Below, one piece after another: positions 8,258-18,823 of a stretch of 64,000 nt of DNA; positions within the stretch are counted from its first letter, which is position 1; every line of letters begins with the position of its first letter. The stretch spans positions 42,690-106,689 of the forward strand of contig NZ_JAKUJY010000017.1 in NCBI RefSeq assembly GCF_022664535.1, written 5' to 3'. A program made the position numbers and the translations under genes. Origin of the DNA: Sphingobium trunci (GTDB lineage: Bacteria > Pseudomonadota > Alphaproteobacteria > Sphingomonadales > Sphingomonadaceae). A model generated the notes under the pieces. That model was given only the letters and a program-made list of their open reading frames with translations, made no database searches and was not told where the DNA came from.

Positions 8258-9001
8258 TCATTCCGGCGCGTGCGGCAGGACGAAGGAGAGCGAGGCGCGA
8301 TATTCCTCATGATCGACCTTCTCGTCGGTGGTCGGGCCGACATAGATGGCCATCAGCACGTTGATGCCCTGGTTGCGCAGCCTGATCGTCGCGGTGCCGT
8401 CGGCGCCGGTCTTGGCGGGAGCGGCCTCGTCGGGATCGTTGACATAATCCTGCATGACGGTCGCCCCGGCGACGGGCTTGCCCTTGTAATAGACGCGCAC
8501 CTTCATCGGCTCGCCCATCTTCTGGGGGATGTTGAGGTCCGCGGGAACCAGTTGGAGCGTGTGGCCCTCCAGCAGCGGAACCGGCTTGGTCGGCATCTGC
8601 GTCAGGTGGACTGCATATTTGAAATTATGCTCTGCCAGCGTGGCGTTGGGCACTTCATCGCGGCCCTTGTTGTGCCATTCGCCATCGGGCGTCTTGCTCC
8701 AATAGCCATAGTCCATGACCGCCGCGACGGCCGCCACCGGTTCGTCGCTGTCGACGACCGGGATCGCTCCCGCCGTGCGCAGCGAGACGTTGACCGGTGC
8801 CCAGTCGCTGTCATAGCCGGTGACGGTCTTGACCAGCGGCAGGCGCTTCACCGCGTCCAGATCGTCGGCACCCACGCCATAGATCAGGGCAAGCTGCTTT
8901 GCCCGCTGCGCGAACCAGATGCCATGGGCGCTCAACGGCGCCGCGGCGGCAAGGGCGACACCCGCGCAAAGGGCTGCGGTGATCAGTCGGTTCGATTTCA
9001 T
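8258..9001 (-). CDS. DUF4198 periplasmic protein
   Basis: This 247-residue exported protein has a signal peptide ending at APLSA-HG, so the mature protein again starts at a His (HGIWFAQRAKQ). The C-terminal half has the DUF4198 pattern with MKVRVYYKGKPVAGATV and KTGADGTATIRL, an Ig-like fold. DUF4198 proteins are associated with nickel/cobalt import systems as periplasmic helpers. It is the first gene of the five-gene operon, 23 bases before the next start. The start at MKSNRLIT removes a 45-codon upstream extension without signal-peptide character. Confidence 0.75.
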   Translation of the reverse strand: MKSNRLITAALCAGVALAAAAPLSAHGIWFAQRAKQLALIYGVGADDLDAVKRLPLVKTVTGYDSDWAPVNVSLRTAGAIPVVDSDEPVAAVAAVMDYGYWSKTPDGEWHNKGRDEVPNATLAEHNFKYAVHLTQMPTKPVPLLEGHTLQLVPADLNIPQKMGEPMKVRVYYKGKPVAGATVMQDYVNDPDEAAPAKTGADGTATIRLRNQGINVLMAIYVGPTTDEKVDHEEYRASLSFVLPHAPE

Positions 9002-9239
9002 GGCAGGCCTCCGCTGGGTCAAAATGTCCTCTTGGAGAAGCAGGCTATGATAGCGGCCAGCCGTTTGATGCCGAATTGAGGACGGGCGGAAGCAGATTAT
9101 GTCAAATGAGTGACGCAAATAGGTGAAGCGTTGCAACTCTGCGGAAATGGTCCGGACAGCCGCTCTTCTCCCCGCTGGCCGGAACCCCTCGCTGCATCGT
9201 CCGTTGAGAAATCGGCTGTTTCATCGAAAGGAGAGTCGC

Positions 9240-9425
9240 ATGATCCGTCTGGCCATCATCTCGCTCGTGATCGCCGCCGTGCTTGCCATCTTGGGCTTTG
9301 GTGGGGCTGCGGGCACATTTGTCGGCATCGCCAAGATTCTGTTCATCGTCGCGATTGCGCTGTTCGCCATCTTCCTCGTCCTGGGTCTTCTGGCTGGCAA
9401 GGGCATCAAGAACGCTATAGACTGA
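9240..9425 (+). CDS. DUF1328 small membrane protein (YtjA family)
   Basis: A 61-residue protein made of two hydrophobic helices (MIRLAIISLVIAAVLAILGF and KILFIVAIALFAIFLVLGLL) joined by a Gly-rich turn. This is the DUF1328/UPF0391 pattern, found in many proteobacteria and often stress-induced; the function is unknown. AAAGGAGAG lies seven bases before the ATG, which decides the start over a longer frame upstream. Confidence 0.8.
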   Translation: MIRLAIISLVIAAVLAILGFGGAAGTFVGIAKILFIVAIALFAIFLVLGLLAGKGIKNAID

Positions 9426-9430
9426 CGTCC

Positions 9431-9634
9431 ATGACCGAGATTGGCGCTGGAGTGGACGAGACTGGCCGGCTGATACGCGACGAGGCCGGCTTCCTGCTCC
9501 AGCGCGATCTGGGCGGCACCTTTCGGCTGGTGCTGCTGCGCGTGCCCGTCGACCATGTCGAAAAACGGGTGCGGGTGCAGGGATATTATGCCGGGGACGA
9601 TATTGTCGAGGTGGAAGGGGTGGCCGCTGCCTGA
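9431..9634 (+). CDS. DUF5818-like small protein
   Basis: A 67-residue protein without signal peptide or membrane helix. The pattern GRLIRDEAGFLLQRDLGG, then RLVLLRVPVDHVEKRVRVQG, resembles DUF5818, a small beta-barrel-like family seen in sphingomonads. Its start lies five bases after the stop of the DUF1328 gene, so the two probably share a transcript. Function unknown. Confidence 0.55.
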   Translation: MTEIGAGVDETGRLIRDEAGFLLQRDLGGTFRLVLLRVPVDHVEKRVRVQGYYAGDDIVEVEGVAAA

Positions 9635-9673
9635 ACGGGCTGCGGCCATATTGGCTTCAGAACCGTGCTCTCA

Positions 9674-9940
9674 TCACGGATTGAACGAATCGCGGGGATC
9701 GCAAGGGGTCATGACGTCATGCGCGCGCACGAAACGGGCGCAGGCGCCGACGCCCCTGTTATTTTCCAGCGGAAGCGCGGTTTCGCAATAGGCGCATTCC
9801 GCCATCAGGCGGCCGACCATCCACTGGCTGCGGCCGCAACTGGGGCAGTGATTGGCTTCCCCCGGATGATAATGAATGATGTAACCCCTTAAGGCCGGGT
9901 CAAAAGATTTGCCGGTAGCGAGGTTGGACATTGGGCGCAT
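9674..9940 (-). CDS. Small zinc-ribbon-like protein
   Basis: The 88-residue product has a CPSC pair and a CAYC pair 17 residues apart (HCPSCGRSQWMV, AECAYCETAL), a typical zinc-ribbon spacing. It also has GYIIHYHPGEANHC ahead of them. The start at MRPMSNLAT is decided by a strong ribosome site, GAGGAGGA, seven bases upstream; an earlier Met seven codons before would put that site inside the gene. It lies convergent to the DUF5818-like gene. No pathway can be assigned. Confidence 0.62.
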   Translation of the reverse strand: MRPMSNLATGKSFDPALRGYIIHYHPGEANHCPSCGRSQWMVGRLMAECAYCETALPLENNRGVGACARFVRAHDVMTPCDPRDSFNP

Positions 9941-10345
9941 CGTCTCTTCCTCCTCAGACATATATTATCGGGCATCGGCGTGAGCGAAGGCATGCGTTTC
10001 GCGTCAGACATGATGCAACGACGACAGTCAGAGCGAGCGACCCGTTTTTCATCTCTGCGTAGCCCGCTCCTTGAACCAGAACGCGGCTGTCCCCCAATGT
10101 ATCCCGGTGCCGAGGACCGCGTCTACAAGAAAGATTCGCGAGATGTCCCGTTTTCGCGCCTTCGCATTTGACTCCGGGACGACAAGCGCTATGGCGGCGC
10201 GCATCGGGACATACCCGCTTCGACCGGTTGGAAGGGGCGCATCCCGCCACCTTGCCGTCCGGTATTTCGTCGCCGTCCGGCGAGCCCCTGGTGGAATACG
10301 TCATCCTGCTGCCCGGTCGGGGCTATGCGAGGAGACGCACAACTT
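9941..10345. other. Leader region of acnA
   Basis: About 405 bases without a credible gene. It must hold the promoters of the divergent zinc-ribbon gene and of acnA. Open frames on both strands here lack family features and good ribosome sites. A repeated CCGTCCGG (10256-10263 and 10273-10280) flanks TATTTCGTCG. I see no tRNA, riboswitch or clear terminator. Confidence 0.4.
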
Positions 10346-13015
<2,670 letters not shown>

Positions 13016-13042
13016 TCGGCTGACGCGCTGAGTTGAAATCAA

Positions 13043-13073
13043 GGGCTTCCGCCGTTGCGGGAGCCCTTTTTCT
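13043..13073 (+). terminator. Rho-independent terminator of acnA
   Basis: The stem GGGCTTCC with GGGAGCCC (13043-13050 with 13059-13066, one G-U pair) is followed by TTTTTCTTT. It lies 27 bases after the acnA stop. Confidence 0.85.
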
Positions 13074-13218
13074 TTCAGGGTCGAGAAGGTCGCACGGCCG
13101 CTGAATCATACCGCCTTTTTTCGCCAAAACCGTACCATTTCCGTCATATTCGGTGCGGAGTTGTAACATTGTCACGCTAAGGATTCGCTCCTGAGGGAAA
13201 CAGCTCAGGGGTCGTATC

Positions 13219-14094
13219 ATGAACGCCATCACACGCCTGCCTTTCCTGGCAGACGTTGGCTTGTCGGAGGGGGATGACGCCGACGACAGGTTCACCATCC
13301 CCGAACGGGAAGGAAAGCGTCGGCGCTATCGCACCATCTGGATTTCCGACATCCATCTCGGCACGCGCGGCTGCAATGCGAAGATGCTGATCGACTTTCT
13401 CGACAGTGTCGACAGCGACACCATGTATCTGGTGGGCGACATCATCGACGGCTGGCGGCTGAAGAAGCGCTTCTACTGGCCCGCCGCGCATAATGACGTG
13501 GTGTGGCGCGTCATGAAGCGCGCCAAGCGTGGCACCCGCGTCGTCTATATTCCCGGCAATCATGACGAGATGTTCCGCCAGTTCACCGGCCTCAGCTTCG
13601 GCGGCGTGGAAATCCGGCGCAAGGCGATCCATGAAACCGCTGACGGCCGCAAGCTGCTGGTGCTGCACGGCGACGAGTTCGACACGATCATGCTCGCCCA
13701 TCGCTGGCTCGCCTTCATCGGCGACGCTGCCTACACCATGCTGATGCGCGTCAACATCGTCGTGAATGCGGTGCGCCAGCGCATGGGCCTGCCCTATTGG
13801 TCGCTCAGCAAAATGGCCAAGCACAAGGTCAAGAACGCCGTGGAGTTCATCTCCCGCTTCGAGGAGGTGGTGGCGCATGAAGCCGGTTCGCGCGGCGTCG
13901 ACGGCGTGGTCTGCGGCCATATCCACAATGCCGAGATCCGCGAGATAGCGGGCGTTCAATATTATAATGACGGCGACTGGGTCGAAGGCTGCACCGCGCT
14001 GGTCGAGCATTTCGACGGCCGGATGGAGGTGCTGCACTGGGCCGACGAAATCGCCCAGCGCGCCGCCGACGAACCCGCACGCATAGCGGCCTGA
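13219..14094 (+). CDS. Metallophosphoesterase, UDP-2,3-diacylglucosamine diphosphatase-like
   Basis: The 291-residue protein has all calcineurin-like metal-binding motifs in order: SDIHLG, GDIIDGW, GNHDE, LHGDEFD and CGHIHNAE. The IDGW and HGDEFD spellings are those of LpxH-like enzymes, which cut UDP-2,3-diacylglucosamine in lipid A synthesis, though alphaproteobacterial relatives next to glycosyltransferases may act on another lipid. It is followed after four bases by a glycosyltransferase gene, so the two are one unit. The terminator of acnA upstream suggests it has its own promoter between 13074 and 13218. Confidence 0.8.
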   Translation: MNAITRLPFLADVGLSEGDDADDRFTIPEREGKRRRYRTIWISDIHLGTRGCNAKMLIDFLDSVDSDTMYLVGDIIDGWRLKKRFYWPAAHNDVVWRVMKRAKRGTRVVYIPGNHDEMFRQFTGLSFGGVEIRRKAIHETADGRKLLVLHGDEFDTIMLAHRWLAFIGDAAYTMLMRVNIVVNAVRQRMGLPYWSLSKMAKHKVKNAVEFISRFEEVVAHEAGSRGVDGVVCGHIHNAEIREIAGVQYYNDGDWVEGCTALVEHFDGRMEVLHWADEIAQRAADEPARIAA

Positions 14095-14098
14095 CACG

Positions 14099-15127
14099 AT
14101 GCGCGTCGCTATCGTCACCGATGCCTGGAGCCCGCAGGTCAACGGCGTCGTCCGCACGCTTCAGACCATGCAGGCGGAACTGGAGCGGATGGGGCATCAG
14201 GTAAAGGTGATCTCACCCGACCTGTTCGGTTCGATTCCGTGCCCGACCTATCCCGAGATCCGGCTCGCCTTCGCGCGATCGACCGTGGTGGGCCAGATGA
14301 TCGCGGCCTTCCGCCCCGATGCGATCCACCTCGCCACCGAAGGTCCGCTCTGCCTGGCCGCGCGGCGCTGGTGCCTGCGCAGCGGCATTCGCTTTACCAC
14401 TGCCTATCATACCCATTTCCCGGACTATGTGGCGCAGCGCACCGGTCTGCCCGCATCCTGGTTCTGGCGCTATATCCGCTGGTTTCACGGCCCGGCCGAG
14501 GCGGTGCTGGTATCGACCCGCTCGGTGCGGCAGCAATTGCGCGCCCATGGCCTGGCGCAGGTCCGCGCCTGGGGCAGGGGCGTGGACCTTGCCGCCTTCA
14601 CCCCGCAAGCGCCGCCGCCAACAGCCTATGCCGGTTTGCCGCGCCCGATCCAGCTCTATGTCGGGCGCGTCGCGGTCGAGAAGAATCTCGAAGCCTTCCT
14701 GGCCAGCGATCATCCCGGCACCAAGGTCGTCGTCGGTGACGGCCCCGCCCGCGCCATGCTGGAAAAGGCCTATCCGCAGGCCCGTTTCCTGGGCGCGCTG
14801 TTCGGTGCTGACCTCGCTGGCGCCTATGCCGGCGCCGACGTGTTCGTCTTCCCCAGCCGCACCGATACGTTCGGTCTGGTGATGATAGAGGCGCTGGCCT
14901 GCGGCACGCCCGTGGCCGCCTATCCCGTCACTGGCCCCATCGATATCGTGACCCCTCAGACCGGCGCCCTGTCCGACCGGCTGGGGGATGCCATCGCCGT
15001 TGCGCTGACCTGCGATCGCCGGGCCTGTGCCGCCTATGGCCAGAGCTTCAGCTGGGAACGCAGCGCGCGGGAATTTCTGAACGGCCTGCACAATATCGAC
15101 CCGGAACTGCTGGACAACGCGGCCTGA
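14099..15127 (+). CDS. GT4-family glycosyltransferase
   Basis: The 342-residue protein has the GT4/GT-B layout: N-terminal MRVAIVTDAWSPQVNGVVRT with the acceptor-side loop, IHLATEGPL, HTHFPDY, and the C-terminal nucleotide-sugar site RVAVEKNLEAF and SRTDTFGLVMIEALACGTPV, which holds the conserved E-x7-E. Close relatives include lipid alpha-mannosyl or glucosyl transferases. It probably acts at the inner face of the membrane on a glycolipid. It is coupled to the phosphoesterase gene just upstream. Donor and acceptor are not known. Confidence 0.83.
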   Translation: MRVAIVTDAWSPQVNGVVRTLQTMQAELERMGHQVKVISPDLFGSIPCPTYPEIRLAFARSTVVGQMIAAFRPDAIHLATEGPLCLAARRWCLRSGIRFTTAYHTHFPDYVAQRTGLPASWFWRYIRWFHGPAEAVLVSTRSVRQQLRAHGLAQVRAWGRGVDLAAFTPQAPPPTAYAGLPRPIQLYVGRVAVEKNLEAFLASDHPGTKVVVGDGPARAMLEKAYPQARFLGALFGADLAGAYAGADVFVFPSRTDTFGLVMIEALACGTPVAAYPVTGPIDIVTPQTGALSDRLGDAIAVALTCDRRACAAYGQSFSWERSAREFLNGLHNIDPELLDNAA

Positions 15128-15226
15128 CGCTTTTCCTTGCCGTTGGGGGCGGGATGCACTATCTCAGGTCGGGCGTGGCCGCCCTGCTTGGGCGGCCCTT
15201 GTCGTTTTTAAGTGCGGAGAATTCCC

Positions 15227-15925
15227 GTGTCCCAGCCTCTCATGCCCCATGCGACTGCCAGCTGGCTGGTCGATAACACCGCGTTGAGCTTCGATCAGAT
15301 CGCGGAATTTTGCGGGCTGCATATCCTGGAAGTCCAGGCGATCGCCGACGATACCGCAGGCATCAAATATACCGGCCGCGATCCGGTCCGCGCTCATGAA
15401 ATCACCATGGAGGAAATCCACAAGGGCGAAAGCAACCCGGATTACCGCCTCAAGATGCTGAAGGGGCCGGAACCGGTCCGCCGCACCAAGGGGCCGCGCT
15501 ACACCCCGGTCAGCAAGCGCCAGGACAAGCCCGACGGCATCGCCTGGATCCTGCGCAACCATCCGGAGATTTCGGACGGCGCCATCGGCAAGCTGATCGG
15601 CACCACCCGCACCACCATCGCCGCGATCCGCGACCGCACCCATTGGAACATCTCCAACATCGTGCCCAAGGATCCGGTGACGCTCGGTCTCTGCTCGCAG
15701 CGGGAACTGGACGCCCTGGTGGCCAAGGCCGCGAAGAAGGCGGGCATCGAAGCCCCCACCGATTCGCGTCTGGATGGCGACCGGGAGGCGCTCATCAACG
15801 AACTGCGCCGTGAGCGCGAGGACGCCACCCGCCGCGCGGAAGAAGCATTGAAGGCTGAATCCAACCTGATTTCGGACGCCGCCAAGATCCTGGATCCGTT
15901 CAGCGACAATCAGGGCCACGTATGA
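15227..15925 (+). CDS. trcR: DUF1013 cell cycle transcriptional regulator TrcR
   Basis: The 232-residue protein matches DUF1013, named TrcR in alphaproteobacteria. It starts VSQPLMPHATASWLVDNTAL, has SFDQIAEFCGLHILEVQAI and a second helix-turn-helix-like region (DGAIGKLIGTTRTTIAAI), and a coiled-coil C-terminus (REREDATRRAEEALKAE). TrcR-type proteins are thought to act in transcription with RNA polymerase during the cell cycle. The start is the GTG with CGGAGA seven bases before it; an upstream GTG adds only five residues and lacks a site. Confidence 0.85.
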   Translation: MSQPLMPHATASWLVDNTALSFDQIAEFCGLHILEVQAIADDTAGIKYTGRDPVRAHEITMEEIHKGESNPDYRLKMLKGPEPVRRTKGPRYTPVSKRQDKPDGIAWILRNHPEISDGAIGKLIGTTRTTIAAIRDRTHWNISNIVPKDPVTLGLCSQRELDALVAKAAKKAGIEAPTDSRLDGDREALINELRREREDATRRAEEALKAESNLISDAAKILDPFSDNQGHV

Positions 15926-15979
15926 AGCCGTAACGTCACTTCGCTCAGCGCGGAGTGACGGCCGTGAACCCATCCACAA

Positions 15980-16012
15980 GGGCCGTGCCTTATCCGGGGC
16001 GCGGCCCTTTTT
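15980..16012 (+). terminator. Rho-independent terminator of the DUF1013 gene
   Basis: GGGCCGTGCC (15980-15989) pairs with GGCGCGGCCC (15998-16007, one G-U pair) and is followed by five T. A second imperfect hairpin (GTCACTTCGC with GCGGAGTGAC, 15936-15960) lies just upstream. Confidence 0.85.
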
Positions 16013-16062
16013 GTCGTGCTTGACGCTTGCGTAAAGGTAAGGCCTGACTTACACCTGTATAA

Positions 16063-17769
16063 ATGGAGAGCAGCGAAAACATCTGGAAAACCCGCTATAA
16101 TCACCCCTCATCCTGGGACCAGGACTTCCCGCCTCTGTCGATGGTCGACATGCTGGTGGGCAGCGCCACGGCCAATCCCGATGCGGTGATGATCGATTTC
16201 ATGGGCCGCAGGACCAGCTATGGCGACATGCTCCAGATCATCCGGCGCGTGGCCAAGGGCTTGCAGGATCTGGGTGTGAGGCAGGGCGACCGGGTGGGCC
16301 TCTACCTGCCCAACGTGCCGCATTATGTCGCGGCCTATTATGGGGCGATGATGGCCGGGGCTGCGGTCGTCAACTTCTCTCCCCTCTACACCGCCACCGA
16401 ACTGGAGCATCAGGTCGAGGACAGCGGCACGAAAATCCTCTTCACCCTGTCGGCCAAGGCGCTGTTGCCCACCGCGCTGGAGGTGCTGGACAACAGCAGC
16501 CTGGAACGGCTGGTCGTCGGCTGCGTGGCCGAAGTGCTGCCCCCGGCCAAGTCGGTCCTCTTCCGTATCTTCAAGCGCAAGGAAACCGCGCCGGTCCCGC
16601 ACGACCCGCGCATCACCAACTATGTCGACCTGCTGCGCCATGGGGAGGATCCAAAGCCGGTCAGCATCGATCCGGTGAAGGACGTCGCCCTGCTGCAATA
16701 TACGGGGGGGACCACCGGCCGGCCCAAGGGCGCGATGCTCACCCACCAGAATCTGACCGCCAACGCCCGGCAGGTCCGCCTGATCGATCCGCATCCCGAA
16801 GCGCCTGACCGCATCCTGGCGGTGCTGCCCTTCTTCCATGTCTTCGCCAACACCTGCGTCCTCAACCGGACGGTGCTGAACGGCGGCGAGATGGTGATGC
16901 TGCCCCGCTTCGACGGGACGCAGGTGCTGGCCGCGCTGCAGCGCACCAAGGCGACCTCGCTTCCCGGCGTCCCCACCATGTATCAGGCGCTGCTGGACCA
17001 TCCGGCCACGCCCAACATCGATTTCTCCTCCCTGCGCCTCTGCATCTCCGGCGGTGCGCCGCTACCGCTGGAGGTCAAGCAGCGGTTCGAGGCGATGACC
17101 GGTTCCAAGCTGGTGGAGGGCTATGGCCTGACCGAAACCAGTCCGGTCGTCTGCTCCAATCCCTATGAGGGGCTGAACAAGGCGGGCACCGTCGGCCAGC
17201 CCGTCCCAGGCACCCGCGTCAAGCTGGTCGACCGGGAGGACCCGACCAGGGCAGCCCCTGAGGGCGAACCGGGCGAGCTGGTCTTTTCCGGCCCGCAGAT
17301 CATGAAGGGCTATTGGCAGCGCCCCGACGCCGACGCGGAGGTGTTCGTCGACGGCTGGCTGCGCACCGGCGACGTCGGCCTGATCGACGAGGACGGCTAT
17401 GTAAAGATCGTCGACCGCCTCAAGGACATGATCGCGGTCGGCGGGTTCAAGGTTTTCCCCAGCGAGGTGGAAAAGATCCTGTACCATCATCCGGCGGTCA
17501 AGGAGGCGCTGGTGATCGGCATCCCCGACCGCTATCGCGGCGAATGCCCCAAGGCCTTCGTCACGCTTCAGGAGGGGAGCGACATCGACGGGCCGGGCCT
17601 CAAGGACTGGCTCAACCCGCAACTGGGCAAGCATGAGAAGGTCTGTGAGGTGGAGGTCCGGCTGAACCTTCCCAAGACGCTGGTCGGCAAGCTTTCCCGC
17701 AAGGAACTGGTGGCCGAGGAACGCGCCAGGGCGGAGGCCGCGCAGCTGCAGACTGGAACAGCGGGCTGA
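16063..17769 (+). CDS. Long-chain fatty-acid--CoA ligase (FadD-like)
   Basis: The 568-residue AMP-forming ligase activates a fatty acid to acyl-CoA. The phosphate-binding loop YTGGTTGRPKGAMLTH, the adenine site GYGLTETSPV, the TGD motif in LRTGDVGLIDEDGYVKIVDR and the C-terminal Lys in LVGKLSRKEL are all present. The motif set and length are those of FadD-like medium/long-chain enzymes. It has its own terminator-bounded promoter region upstream (16013-16062) and is followed by msrA after 42 bases. Chain-length preference is not readable. Confidence 0.9.
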   Translation: MESSENIWKTRYNHPSSWDQDFPPLSMVDMLVGSATANPDAVMIDFMGRRTSYGDMLQIIRRVAKGLQDLGVRQGDRVGLYLPNVPHYVAAYYGAMMAGAAVVNFSPLYTATELEHQVEDSGTKILFTLSAKALLPTALEVLDNSSLERLVVGCVAEVLPPAKSVLFRIFKRKETAPVPHDPRITNYVDLLRHGEDPKPVSIDPVKDVALLQYTGGTTGRPKGAMLTHQNLTANARQVRLIDPHPEAPDRILAVLPFFHVFANTCVLNRTVLNGGEMVMLPRFDGTQVLAALQRTKATSLPGVPTMYQALLDHPATPNIDFSSLRLCISGGAPLPLEVKQRFEAMTGSKLVEGYGLTETSPVVCSNPYEGLNKAGTVGQPVPGTRVKLVDREDPTRAAPEGEPGELVFSGPQIMKGYWQRPDADAEVFVDGWLRTGDVGLIDEDGYVKIVDRLKDMIAVGGFKVFPSEVEKILYHHPAVKEALVIGIPDRYRGECPKAFVTLQEGSDIDGPGLKDWLNPQLGKHEKVCEVEVRLNLPKTLVGKLSRKELVAEERARAEAAQLQTGTAG

Positions 17770-17811
17770 TCCTTCCTATCTGTGCGGCCGACACAGGATA
17801 AGGACGCGAAA

Positions 17812-18345
17812 ATGGCCGAAGAGATCGCAACCCTCGCTGGCGGATGCTTCTGGTGTACCGAGGCGGTCTATCAGAACCTCAAGGGCGTGAAGGCCGTGGA
17901 AAGCGGCTATATCGGCGGCTCCGTGCCCGACCCGACCTATGAACAGGTCTGCTCCGGCGCGACCGGCCATGCCGAGGCGATCCGTATCGCCTATGACCCG
18001 GCGGTCATTTCCTATGGCGACCTGCTGGATATTTTCTTCGCCACCCATGATCCGACGACGCTGAACCGGCAGGGCAACGACATCGGCACCCAATATCGTT
18101 CGGCCATCTTCCCCCATTCGGCGGAGCAGGAGGTGGAAGCCAGGGCCGGAATCGTCCGCGCGCAGTCCGATCAGGCGCAGCCGATCGTTACTGCGATCGA
18201 ACCCGACGCCCCCTGGTATCCGGCGGAGGATTATCACCAGAAATATTGGGAGCGGGTAGGGGACCGGAACCCCTATTGCATGGCGGTGATCCCACCCAAG
18301 CTCGCCAAGCTGCGCAAGGGCTTTGCCGAACGCATCGACGCCTGA
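17812..18345 (+). CDS. msrA: Peptide-methionine (S)-S-oxide reductase
   Basis: The 177-residue enzyme repairs oxidised methionine. The catalytic motif GCFWC is at residues 11-15 with the nucleophile C12, followed by [29 protein letters not shown] and DYHQKYW, all MsrA hallmarks. The MsrB domain is not fused. The start [11 protein letters not shown] was taken because AGGATAAGG lies shortly before it; ten extra upstream residues are non-conserved. Likely cotranscribed with the acyl-CoA ligase. Confidence 0.95.
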   Translation: MAEEIATLAGGCFWCTEAVYQNLKGVKAVESGYIGGSVPDPTYEQVCSGATGHAEAIRIAYDPAVISYGDLLDIFFATHDPTTLNRQGNDIGTQYRSAIFPHSAEQEVEARAGIVRAQSDQAQPIVTAIEPDAPWYPAEDYHQKYWERVGDRNPYCMAVIPPKLAKLRKGFAERIDA

Positions 18346-18414
18346 ACGACCGGAACCGGAACGCTTCGTCGCCAACGGCTTGCTCCCGCCGTCAGCGTCT
18401 TTAGCTTGTACCCT

Positions 18415-18517
18415 GGAGCGTCGCGTTCGATCTGACGCAAGTCGCGGGCTCCGGTTCTTTGTTCGCATCGCTTTCAGCGCAAGATCGGTTCCCATTCTTG
18501 CGCACGATGCTCTAACG
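18415..18517 (+). repeat. Dispersed two-hairpin intergenic repeat, copy 1
   Basis: This ~103-base stretch matches 36736-36842 along its whole length. It has a short 5' stem (GGAGC, 18415-18419, with GCTCC, 18448-18452), then a nested hairpin: outer GCATCG (18465-18470) with CGATGC (18505-18510), inner GCGCAAG (18477-18483) with CTTGCGC (18497-18503). Compared with copy 2, pairs in both hairpins changed on both sides (see findings). It lies between msrA and a small lipoprotein gene. Confidence 0.75.
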
Positions 18518-18535
18518 GCACGCCGGGGAATATGA

Positions 18536-18802
18536 ATGAGACGGACGTTATTGCTGGTTACGCCTGCGCTGCTGCTGATTCTGCCCGGCTGTATCGCCAG
18601 GACGGCGGCGGACATCGTGACATTGCCGGTTCGCGCGGGCGGACAGGTCGTCGACTGGACGACCACCAGCCAGGAAGAGGCCGACCGCAATTACGGCCGC
18701 AAGATGCGCAAGCAGGAAGCGCGCGAAGCCCGTGAGCGCAAGAAGGAAGAAGCAGAACAGCGCCGCGAATGCCGCCGGGCGGGCTATGACAATTGCGGGT
18801 AA
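18536..18802 (+). CDS. Small lipoprotein with charged coiled-coil tail
   Basis: The 88-residue product has a lipoprotein signal peptide MRRTLLLVTPALLLILPGC with the lipobox LPGC, so Cys19 would be lipidated. The mature chain has a short middle part (VTLPVRAGGQVVDWTTTSQ) and a tail of Arg/Lys/Glu likely to form a helix (RKQEAREARERKKEEAEQRR). Similar small DUF-type lipoproteins occur widely in sphingomonads without known role. A dispersed repeat lies just upstream. Confidence 0.7.
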   Translation: MRRTLLLVTPALLLILPGCIARTAADIVTLPVRAGGQVVDWTTTSQEEADRNYGRKMRKQEAREARERKKEEAEQRRECRRAGYDNCG

Positions 18803-18823
18803 GCGGTTCTTTCCGTAGCTATT

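Noticed and set aside
9954..10304. Minus-strand open frame in the acnA leader
   Set aside because: No ribosome site, no family features, biased composition; the region is better read as a leader.
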